Shown: in pieces, positions 55,376-64,000 of the stretch
How positions within the stretch are numbered: the stretch's first letter is position 1
How the letters are laid out: every line of letters starts with the position of its first letter
Assembly (NCBI GenBank): GCA_015183035.1
Contig: JACZZP010000003.1
Location: 496,001 to 560,000 of the forward strand
From: Meloidogyne chitwoodi
Taxonomy: Eukaryota > Nematoda > Chromadorea > Rhabditida > Meloidogynidae
Length of the DNA stretch: 64,000 nt
Reading direction: 5' to 3'
Program-made: the position numbers and the translations under genes
Notes under the pieces: model-generated
Told to the model about the DNA's origin: nothing
Database searches by the model: none
The model's input: the letters and a program-made list of their open reading frames with translations, nothing else

Positions 55376-57128
55376 TGATAAAAATAAAGAGTTATATTTT
55401 TTTAAATAAATATTTAATAGTAGAAAAAAAGGTTAATAAATTTAATTATATATTTGTGTTCATATTAAATTATTTTTAATTTTGTTTATAAAGGAGATTA
55501 TATATTTATTTTTATTTTGTTTTTTTTTTCTTTAAATATATTTAAATTTAATTTTTCTCTTAAATTTTATTTATTTTTTACTTTATTTGAAAATTATTCT
55601 TTTCGACTTTCTGATCTTGCCTGAAATATCAATGATGCGATCTGAAGGAAATATAGGAAAACTTCAACAAACATATCAATAACTTGTTAATTCAAAAGCA
55701 GGAAATTGAACATTAAAGGTTTCCCTTTTAAGGTGATTATTTGGATGTTGATCATTTGCGTGGTGATCACATGGGATTGATTATATCAAAAATCTCAAGG
55801 TTTTTTTTAAATTTAGATTGAAAAATATTTTTCAAATGGGTTTAGAGAGTTTTTTTTTAGTGTTTTCAGAATTTTCTTATTTTGGTGTTTTTTATTAAAT
55901 ATTTAATTTATTTTTTAACATTAATTATCTCGGATTATTTTGATATTTATTTTTGAGTGATCATCTGGGTTTGGAATTATAAAACAAATAAATAGCGTGA
56001 TTTTGTGTTGTTGTAGAGTGAAAAAATTATTAAACTTTTTTCTAATGTTCATATAAAATTTTAAAATGGGGGGATGACATGTAAAGATTTTCTTAAGAAA
56101 TAAATTTAGATAAGAAAAAATTAAAAAAAAATAAAATTAAGAGAGTAGTAAATGTATTTTTTCTCAATGAGATTTCAATAGAAAAATTCTAGAAAAATAA
56201 AATTATTTATTTATTTTATTTTTTAAATAACGCAATAATCATCACGCTATTTAAAACATTGAAAGGGTGAGAAAGAAAATTAAATAATTTATTTAATTTT
56301 AAAATAAATTAATATTTTTTATTTAATTAATTTAAATTCATTCTGGGCTTTCATTGAGTTGAAAAATATTTTTTTTTTAATTAGAAATTTAATTGGGGCA
56401 GAGGAAATTTTATTTTTTTTGGAATTTATTTTTTTTTATTAATTTAAATTAATTAAAAATTAAATATATTTAATTTGTCGGTATTTTTCTTGAGTAAAAT
56501 TACTCCTTTTTATTTTTTAATTTTATTTTTTAATTTTAATTTTCTATTTTTGTTTTTTAAAAAAATAATTTAATTTTTATATTTGTTTTTGGTAATTATT
56601 TGTTTTTGGTAATTATTTGTTTTTGGTAATTATTTGTTTTTGGTAATTATTTGTTTTTGGTAATTATTTGTTTTTGGTAATTATTTGTTTTTGGTAATTA
56701 TTTGTTTTTGGTAATTATTTGTTTTTGGTAATTATTTGTTTTTGGTAATTATTTGTTTTTGGTAATTATTTGTCTGTTCAATTTAACCCAAATTTATATT
56801 TTTAATTAAATAAAATGTTTGTGTGTGTTGATCTTTTTATTATTATTATTTTATTTATTTATTTTTCTTTTCACATAAATTAAAAGTTTTTTTTTGATTG
56901 TCACGTTTTTACAAATATTTAATTTTATTTTTTAATCATTTTTGATTAATAAAATGTCACTCTTTAATTAATTTATTTTATTTTCTGTCCACTATCTTTT
57001 TTTAAATTAAAATCAATAAAACAAATTAATTTATTTTTATTCCCTTGTCAGGTGGAGAGCAATTAAAAAAAGAAAAAAATGTGTGGACCGTTAATATAAA
57101 ATATTTTTCTTGAAAGAATTTGATCAAA
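55376..57128. other. Intergenic, AT-rich, one minisatellite
   Basis: 1.75 kb without a supported exon. The 17-bp minisatellite is listed separately. The remainder is A/T-tract DNA forming the upstream region of nuclear receptor B. Confidence 0.5.
56582..56771. repeat. 17-bp minisatellite
   Basis: About eleven almost perfect tandem copies of TGTTTTTGGTAATTATT. High identity between units implies recent expansion. Confidence 0.9.
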
Positions 57129-60100
57129 ATGGAAGAGCAAAAACAACAAAAAATAAAAAAAGAAAAAATTTGTGAAAATTCAAAAATTAATTTTTTGGCT
57201 AAAATTCAAGAGGAGGAGAAAGCTTTACCCTTAGATTTGAATAAAGGTTTATTTATTTAATTTTTTAAATTAGATTAGAGTATTTTAAAAGTAAATTTTA
57301 AGACAAATTTGTGTTTAAATTTTTAATTTAAAGAATTTTTGAATTTTTTTTGAAATTTTTATTTTTGCGGACTTTTTTAAATTTGCGGACAATTTAAAAA
57401 ACCAAAAAAATTTTTTTGGTTGTCAAATTTTTTAATCTATTAAAATATAAGTTTAAAAAAGAGTATTAATTGATGGTTTATTCCTTTCCAAAAAAATAGT
57501 TTGGATTGAATGATGAAATTGTACATGTCCGCAAATATTAAATTGTCCGCAAAAAATAAAAATTTAAAAAAAAAAATATTTTTTTTTTAATTTTTTTCTT
57601 TTTTTTTAAATTTTTTTTCTTTTTTTTTAATTTTTTTCTTAAGCATCTTTTACTTTGGCAGACGCTGCTGTTTTACTGGGAAATTCGACTTGTTGTAATT
57701 CTTCTTCTCTTTCAAATATTGGTGATTTTGGTTGTTCTTTTTCTTTATTTAATTCTTCTTTAATGAGCAATAATTCTTCAATTCCTTCAAATTCTCCAAA
57801 TTCTTCAAATTTAATTTCTTCAACTGGAAATATTAAAAGAACAAAAAGAAAAGCTTCGGGAGGACTTTTAGTTGGTGCTAATGGACAAATCCAAGCTGAT
57901 TGTTTAATTTGTTCGGATAAAGCGACAGGTTTTTTATATTAAATAAAGGGTATTTTAATTAAATTAAAAGTGTAGAATATTTGTAGAAAAATATTTTTCT
58001 TTTTAAATTAAATTTGGGTCAATTTTCTACTATTTTTAAAGTTGTCCGCAATAATTTTTGCGGACAAATTTTTTTTTTAATTTTTTTAAATATTTATTTT
58101 TATAATTTTTATTTAAAAGGCAAACATTATGGAAGTGTTTCTTGTGACGGTTGTAAAGGCTTTTTTCGACGTACAATAAGAAAAAAGCATAATTATGTTT
58201 GTCGATTCAATTGTAATTGTGTGGTGGACAAAAGTATTTATTTTTTAATTTTTTAATCAAATTAAATTAGATCAAAGAAATTCATGTCGTCGTTGTCGTT
58301 TTGAAAAATGTTTAAAAAATGGAATGCGTCCTGAAGCTGTTCAACTTGAACGAGACAGAATTGCAGCTACTCGAAAGAGTAATAATAATAATGATGAAGA
58401 GAAGATTTTGGTTAATGTTGTTGAAAATGGGTATTTTTTAAATTTATTTTTTTAATTTTTTTTGGAATATTCTAAAATATTTTTTAATTAACTGAAAAAA
58501 TAGAAGAATGAAAAAATATTTTTTTTTCTTTTTTTAATTTAATTTTGTATTATTTTTAACCTTTATAAATGATAATAATTTATTTAATTTTTCAGTGAAA
58601 AATTAACTAATAATATAATAAAAACGCCAATATCTTCACCAACATCAACAACTTGTAATGAAGAATTAATTGAAATTAAATTAAAAAATGCTTTAATTGT
58701 CGAACAAAAATTACTTTTACAACGTTTAATGAATGCTGAAAAAATATTATCTTCTTCAACAAATAAACAAAATAAAATTGAAGGAAAAAAAGAATTATTA
58801 AATAATTTATTTGAAATAAAAAATAAAAATAATAATAATTGTAAAATAGCAACAACAGAAGATGTTACTAATTCGGTTTGTTTGTTTTTTTTTAATTTTA
58901 AAGTTGGGAGATTTTAAGAAAAAAATGATATCAAGGCCAAAAGGCACACGTTCCCTAACCCTTACGACCACAAAACTTTTTTTTAAAAAAAGTGACTTTA
59001 TAGAAAGTTTAATTAATATTTTAAGAGATATATATTTTAACATTAAAATATATATTAAATATATAAATTAAAGAAAAAAAAATATGTAAAAGTTTTATTT
59101 TTTAATTTTCCCGTACTCAATTGTTCCCTTTTTCTCCTTTAAACGGTTAATTGGGTGTTGTTAGAGTATATTAATATTTTTAATATTTATATCCAATTGT
59201 GAGTAAAATAAAAAAATTGTTTTTTCTGATTTTTTCTGTTCTGATTTTTTTAATTTAATTTTTTTAGATGCATCATCAATTAATTTTATTAGTTGAATGG
59301 GCAAAACAATTAGAAGAATTTAGACGACTTTCATTGTTTTCACAAATTGCTTTACTTAGACATTTTTCAGCTCAACATTTAGTTATTTGTGCAGCTTATA
59401 GGTCTTATTGTTCTTGTAAAGATAATAAAAGTAATGATGCTGTTTGGTTGGCTAATGATAGATGTGTGCCTAGAGATGCGCCTAAAATACCGGATGTTAA
59501 GTAAGTGTTTTGTTTTTATTCTGATTTTGTTTTGTTTTTGTTCTGATTTTTTGTTTTGTTTTTGTTCTGATTTTTGTTTTTGTTCTGATTTTTTGTTTTG
59601 TTTTTGTTCTGATTTTTTGTTTTGTTTTTGTTCTGATTTTTGTTTTGTTTTTGTTCTGATTTTTGTTTTGTTTTTGTTCTGATTTTTTGTTTTGTTTTTG
59701 TTCTGATTTTTGTTTTGTTTTTGTTCTGATTTTTGTTTTGTTTTTGTTCTGATTTTTGTTTTGTTTTTGTTCTGATTTTTGTTTTGTTTTTGTTCTGATT
59801 TTTGTTTTGTTTTTGTTCTGATTTTTGTTTTATTTGAATTTTACTCTAATTTTAATTCTTATATTTTTTATTCTCTAACCTAATTTATTATTATTCTTTA
59901 GTCGTGTTGTTGCTCGTATTTTAGACAATTTAACAACCCCAATGTGCCGTCTACAAATAGAAGATAGAGAATTTGTTGCCTTAAAAGCAGTTGCCTTTTT
60001 TGATCCAAGTTTTTTTTTTTGAATTATTTTTTAATTTTTAATTTTAAAAAATTAGTGGCAAAAGACATTGAAGAATTGGCCAAATTAGAAGTAGAAAAAA

Positions 60101-60723
60101 TACGTCAACAAATAATGACATCTTTTGAATATCAAGTAACTGAAATAAGTAAAAAATTGACTTGTTTACCTAATCGTTTGGCTAATTTACTTTTATTATT
60201 ACCTCCATTAATGGCAATTGGAAGAGATTTAGTGGAAGAAGCACAATTGGCTAAACTTTTTGGTTTTTTATTTTTAATTTTTTCTATTTTTTTTAATTTT
60301 TAAAATTTAAAAAAAAAAGGTTTGGCAAATGTAGACGAATTAATGGCAGAATTATTATTACCAGAAGATGCAGAGACTCGTAGTTATTCTCGTTTAAAAA
60401 CGAGTGTTACTTCTTCAATTGTTCAGTCGAATGTAACCTCTCCAACTCCACCATCTTCATCTCCTCAAATTTTACAACAAATTCCAGGAATAACAACAAT
60501 AAATCAATCGGTAAATATTTAAGAAATTTTTAGGGAAAATAGTAGTTCTTTTTTTTAATTAAAAAAGTCCCAAAATTCTTTTTTTTTCTGTCAGTTTTTG
60601 GCAACTCCAACACCAATATATTCTTCAACATCTTCTTTTATGTTACAATTTGGTTGTTGTACTAATTCATTATTACCACAACAACCTTCTTCTTCTTCTT
60701 TTGGAAATTTGCAATCAAAATAG
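57129..60723 (+). CDS. HNF4-like nuclear hormone receptor B
   Basis: Ten exons: 57129-57246, 57644-57928, 58120-58233, 58271-58430, 58596-58875, 59268-59500, 59902-60008, 60056-60262, 60320-60510, 60595-60723; 607 aa. The DNA-binding domain ([15 protein letters not shown]-box [10 protein letters not shown], then CVVDK and [25 protein letters not shown]) is very close to HNF4/NR2A. The ligand-binding domain shows [30 protein letters not shown] and [10 protein letters not shown]. The N-terminus and hinge are Ser/Asn/Lys-rich, and the C-terminus ends in a Gln/Ser tail. In C. elegans, HNF4-type receptors such as NHR-49 control lipid and energy metabolism; orthology here is not established. One intron (59501-59901) is mostly minisatellite. 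Confidence 0.94.
59504..59835. repeat. TTGTTCTGATTTTTGTTTTG minisatellite in intron
   Basis: About fourteen copies of a 20-24-bp unit, filling most of the intron between exons 6 and 7 of nuclear receptor B. Related TTCTGATTTT repeats are found in a PIG-O intron at 62941-63160. Confidence 0.85.
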
Positions 60724-60900
60724 TAGAGAAAATTAAAGAAAATTAAATTATAATTTAAATATTTTTTTCTTAATGTGCCATTTAAAAAAAAAAGATATAT
60801 CCGAGTGAAAAAAAAAAATAAATTTAATATTATTAATTTGTTTTATAAAATGAGAAAAATTTTAATAGAAAAAATTCAAAATTTTTTGGAATTTTTTCCG

Positions 60901-61130
60901 GATCACCCCTATAGGCCGAAACCCTATTGATCGAATTTGCCAATTGGTCAAATCCCTTAAATGGTAAAGTAATAAATACTCCCAATAGGTCCAAGTTTGC
61001 ACGAAAACCAACTGGCCATGGGCTCTAAAATGGAGAAGTAATAAAACACTCCCTGTAGGTCCAAATTTGAATGGGCCAAATTGTTTTAAGAGATTTGACC
61101 GAATTGGCAATTGGACAAATTGGTTTATTT
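60901..61130. repeat. Relative of the rtel-1 intron MITE, inverted
   Basis: In inverted orientation it matches the interior of 8560-8824 (CCAATTGCCAATTCGGTCAA, CAGTTGGTTTTCGTGCAAAC) but lacks the matching outer terminus on one side. A truncated or older copy. Confidence 0.7.
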
Positions 61131-61286
61131 TCAAATTTTAAGTAAATTTTTATTATAAATCACTTATATGTTGTCTGCAAATTATGATAAATGTTTAAAA
61201 AAATATTTGTATAATTAAAAGTAAAAATGTTTTATCTTATTTTGCTGCAATTTTATTAATTTTAAGTTTATATATTTTTTAGGCAT

Positions 61287-61420
61287 GTCCAGACATTTCG
61301 TCGACAGAAGTTGCACGACATTTCGTCCCAACGTCAAAAAATCATGGGCTCGGGTAAACGAAATGTAGTTTTTTTGTCTTAGTGGCGAAATGTCGTGCAA
61401 TATTGTTCGACGAAATGTCC
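61287..61420. repeat. CGACATTTCG palindromic element
   Basis: Outer arms GACATTTCGTCGA / TCGACGAAATGTC and inner arms GCACGACATTTCG / CGAAATGTCGTGC. Same family as 41790-41901 and the interrupted copy at 48537-48840. Confidence 0.75.
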
Positions 61421-61610
61421 CTTTATAGATTTAAATAAAAAAGGGAAGAATTGGCGTCAAAGTGACCGTGATTTAATGAGAAAAGATGCCTTCTTTTATA
61501 GTATATTTTTTTAAACAAATAAAGGTCATATATTAGCCGTTGTAATTTCTCATTAAATATAATCGCCTCAACAACTCTAAAAGACAATCTGTGCTCAAAA
61601 GAAGGACACG

Positions 61611-61835
61611 ATGCCATCTTGGAATGAAATTCTCTCAGTTCTGGTGCTCGTCGGGATTGGCTATGTAAGAATATTTATTTTTTTAAATCTTTTTAATCTT
61701 ACAAATTTAGCTGATTGGGTATTTCGAACTGCTCAAGATAGATGTGATCAAAAGGAAGCATTCAAAGGAGAGCAGCAGCAGTCACAGTGGCAGGAAGAAA
61801 ACAGCAAAAGGAAAAGGCATGGATAGTCGGCATTG
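61611..61835 (+). CDS. Tiny single-pass membrane protein, unknown
   Basis: ATG 61611; exon 1 ends at 61664 (TAT|GTAAGA) and exon 2 starts after ACAAATTTAG at 61711. The spliced frame gives 59 aa: MPSWNEILSVLVLVGIGY joined to a continuing hydrophobic LIGYFELL and a Lys/Ser-rich tail, so splicing completes a single membrane span. Without splicing, the open frame continues to 61826 with a different tail. No family recognised. Confidence 0.5.
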
Positions 61836-62050
61836 AAGTAGAAAAGAATATATAATCTACAAAGGAAGAGAGCAACACAATAACGAATATATATAAATGA
61901 AAAATAATAGGCTTAAAAACAATAAAAGAAGTAAAGGACTGTAAAAACCTATTTTGTGATAATTAATTAATTGTTGAATTTCTGTATTCTAATAAATATT
62001 TGTTAAATAAAATTTTGTTAAAAAATAGTTTTGTTATTTAATTTTAAAAA

Positions 62051-62169
62051 TGCTTACGACACCTCCGATTCCCAGGACGTCTCCGTTCCAAGTACTAAGG
62101 AAGCCCAACGTTGCTTAACTTGCCAGATCGGATGGGATGGCGTGCTTTCAACGTGGTATGGTCGTAAGC
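62051..62169 (-). rRNA. 5S ribosomal RNA
   Basis: On the minus strand the 119-bp sequence starts GCTTACGACCATACCACGTT and ends GTGTCGTAAGCA; the first nine and last bases pair perfectly (GCTTACGAC with GTCGTAAGC). Internal blocks ATCCGATCTGGCAAGTTAAG and AGTACTTGG match nematode 5S rRNA and include the Pol III internal control region. TTTTT follows immediately, a Pol III terminator. It appears solitary here rather than in a tandem array. Small differences from the C. elegans sequence are expected for a distant nematode, but a pseudogene cannot be excluded. Confidence 0.92.
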
Positions 62170-62390
62170 GATAAACCTGCATTTTAACTAGTATTTTAAC
62201 AAAAATAATATGCCTTTCCTGTTCATTCGCAAAGGCAAAAATTGCCCTTTCCATTTATTCGCTGTTCTATAAAGTTAAATGTGCGTGAATTTTTTCAAGA
62301 AAAATTTTTTATAAAAAAAAATATTTAAAATTATATTGAGATTTATAAATGTCTTAATTAAAATCACAATAAAAAATATATTTATCAATT

Positions 62391-64000
62391 TTAAATTGTC
62401 AATAAATAAATTAAAATATTAAAGACACAACAAATGAGCAATTCAACTGCATCAAAAACAAATTTAGGAGCAAAAACTTTATAAAACATTAAATGTTTGT
62501 GATGAAAAAGTGAAGCTATTACTGAGCCAAATACCTTTAAAAAATTAAAAAAATTAAATTTTCCTCATTAACCCCATTTATTCGCAAAAAAATATTTTAT
62601 TTTCTCAATTAATTGTTCTGCGAATAAATGGGATGACCAGAATTTCCTCTTACTTTAATTCCCAAAAATAAAATTAAATAAAATGGAGCAGTTTCATCAT
62701 CTTCTTTCTTCATATGTAAAATTAACGAAGCTAATAATTGACCAAAAAATAGTGCAATTAAAACAAATGAACCAGAAATATATTTATTTACAAAATTTCC
62801 TCCAATAAATGCTGCACGCCAAGGAATTGAATTTAAAGTTTTTTGATTTCCAATTGCATAAAAACAATAACAAGAAAATAAATAAATTAACCAATATAAT
62901 TGTTTATTTTCTGAAAAAATGAAGTAATTAAAAATCAAATTTTAACTCTGATTTTTTAAATTTTTGTTCTGATTTTTTCTGACTTTAATTCTGATTTTAA
63001 TTCTGGTTTTTTCTGATTTTAAATTTTAATTCTGATTTTTCTGAATTTAATTCTGGTTTTTTCTGATATTTTTCTGATTTTAATTCTGGTTTTTTCTGAT
63101 TTTTTTTCTGATTTTTTTCTGATTTTAAACATAATTTCTGAATTTTTTAAGTTTAATTCTGATTTTAAATTTCACCATTTTTAAAGAAAAAATCAACAAT
63201 AGGAAATAAAATTAAACAAAAAGACATTTTCCACCCATAATCTGCACCAACAATCATAATTAAAGGTAAACTAATCATTTGATAAATAATTTTTAATAAT
63301 TTAATTTTATTTAAATTATCATCTTTTTTATTAAATAATTTTATTATTAAAAAATGAGCTAAAGTTATTGAAAATATTGTTTTTGCTAATAATTGACTAT
63401 AATTCTCCAATAAATTAATTGTAGAAGAAAATTTAGGAGTTGAAGAAGGCTATAAAAATGAATTAATTATTATTTTATTTAAATTTAAAATTTTTTAATT
63501 TTTTTTTTTGACAATTTTATTGAACCCTCTCTACTTTTTTATTTTTATTTTGTTCCCTTCCTTCAATAAGTGTTGTTCCTTTCGCACTATATATGTTCCC
63601 TAACCTCTACGTGAGTTTGTTCTTTTCACACTTGTTCCTTTCAAAGTGTTCCCTTCCATCTATATAATGTTCCCTTCCCTTTATAAGTATTGTTCCCTTC
63701 CCTCTATGTTCCCTATCCTCTACATAAGTTGTTCCTTTCACACTTGTTCCTTCCAATCAATGTTCCTTTCCCTCTATAAATATTGTTCCCTTCCCTTTAT
63801 ATTCCTTTTTGATCCTATTAATATTACCCTTAAGTGTATCTCTCCCAATTGTTCCATTTATTTTATATATTTATTTTATTAAAAAAATTATTTTCTTCTT
63901 TACCTCTCCTCTCTTCATTCTTCTACAAGTTAAATCAAAAGTCCAATGAAAACATAAAAGAACAACTAATGGCCAAATAAAAAGTTTATTTAATTTAGAA
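62391..64000 (-). CDS. PIG-O-like GPI ethanolamine phosphate transferase 3, C-terminal part
   Basis: 3' exons: 63904-64000 and beyond, 63176-63449, 62654-62910, 62391-62534; phases agree and the stop is at 62391. All visible sequence is multi-pass membrane domain (for example WPLVVLLCFHWTFDLTC and SGSFVLIALFFGQLLASLIL). The final exon HHKHLMFYKVFAPKFVFDAV matches the conserved end of PIG-O. In the ER this protein adds the terminal phosphoethanolamine that links GPI to proteins. The catalytic N-terminal phosphodiesterase domain lies outside the window. Introns carry TTCTGATTTT and TTCCCTTCCCTCTATA repeats and a foldback element. Confidence 0.78.
62570..62632. repeat. Palindromic CCCCATTTATTCGC element in PIG-O intron
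   Basis: ACCCCATTTATTCGCAAAAA faces TTGTTCTGCGAATAAATGGG across a 20-bp spacer. The fourth locus of the family found repeatedly in rtel-1 introns. Confidence 0.7.
63550..63800. repeat. TGTTCCCTTCCCTCTATA degenerate tandem repeat
   Basis: Repeated blocks of TGTTCCCTTCC and CTCTATAAGTATTGTTCC within a PIG-O intron. Open frames across it are repeat artefacts. Confidence 0.7.

Larger units (their letters stand above)
60724..61610. other. Intergenic with two dispersed repeats
   Basis: 60901-61130 is an inverted relative of the MITE in the rtel-1 intron (shared CTGGCCATGGGCTCTAAAAT and AACTTGGACCTA blocks). 61287-61420 is a CGACATTTCG palindrome. Nothing coding is supported. Confidence 0.55.

Noticed and set aside
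59389..59682. 97-aa ORF with FCFCSDFLF repeats
   Set aside because: Frame through the intronic minisatellite beyond the GTAAGTG donor at 59501.
63646..63882. 78-aa Tyr/Cys/Ser repeat ORF
   Set aside because: Translation of the TTCCCTTCCCTCTATA repeat within an intron.

Overview
The window is AT-rich nuclear DNA from a nematode, most likely a plant-parasitic tylenchid of the Meloidogyne type (inference from gene content, very AT-rich non-coding DNA, tiny introns that mostly open with GTTTTT and close with TTTTAG or TTTCAG, spliced-leader-like acceptors just upstream of start codons, and two HNF4-class nuclear receptors). No bacterial operon, CRISPR array or phage module is present. Exon coordinates were assembled by hand from open frames, splice consensus and conserved protein motifs; no search was run.

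Layout. 0-0.2 kb: 5' end of an unknown minus-strand gene. 0.3-2.7 kb: csn-5 (minus), divergent from rtel-1 (plus, 3.0-9.2 kb, 21 exons), whose introns carry several foldback elements. 10.3-14.0 kb and 26.3-33.3 kb: two copies of a long, N-terminally hydrophobic FAD-dependent oxidoreductase-like gene, duplicated as a block with embedded tRNA-like sequences. Copy 1 is open (917 codons). Copy 2 is split by a 3.2-kb hAT transposon with an 8-bp target duplication. Between them lies a BEL/Pao retroelement with a 2645-codon ORF (15.0-23.7 kb), a small ORF and an F-box gene. 34.7-36.6 kb: upb-1 (beta-ureidopropionase). 37.0-37.8 kb: a small secreted Cys-rich protein. 39.2-41.1 kb: ensa-1 (endosulfine/ARPP-19). 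42.3-43.4 kb: a TMEM98 homologue. 45.0 kb: an unknown 104-aa ORF. 45.8-48.4 kb: an HNF4-like nuclear receptor (minus). 49.0-53.7 kb: five tandem four-exon genes. 54.7-55.4 kb: a small membrane protein. 57.1-60.7 kb: a second HNF4-like receptor. 61.6 kb: a tiny membrane protein. 62.05 kb: 5S rRNA. 62.4-64.0 kb: the 3' end of a PIG-O homologue (minus).

The most interesting locus is the tandem array at 49.0-53.7 kb. Each gene encodes a stand-alone domain of about 80 residues with the motif layout of the TDP-43 N-terminal oligomerisation domain (DGT, FPGA, LxYxNP, R-hydrophobic-V, GWG, Y-x-x-x-Y spacing), but with no RNA-recognition motifs and no Gly-rich tail. Exon phases are identical in all five copies and the intergenic DNA is duplicated too, so this looks like a recent lineage-specific expansion of free TDP-43-NTD-like proteins.

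The second theme is transposon activity with 8-bp target duplications: an autonomous-size hAT element, CAGGG-ended MITEs, and GGTAC- and GGCTC-ended MITEs. Several sit in introns, one is inside a tRNA-like sequence and one splits an exon. The housekeeping genes (COP9 deneddylation, helicase, pyrimidine catabolism, mitotic phosphatase inhibitor, GPI-anchor synthesis) show no functional link to each other and appear to be ordinary chromosomal neighbours.
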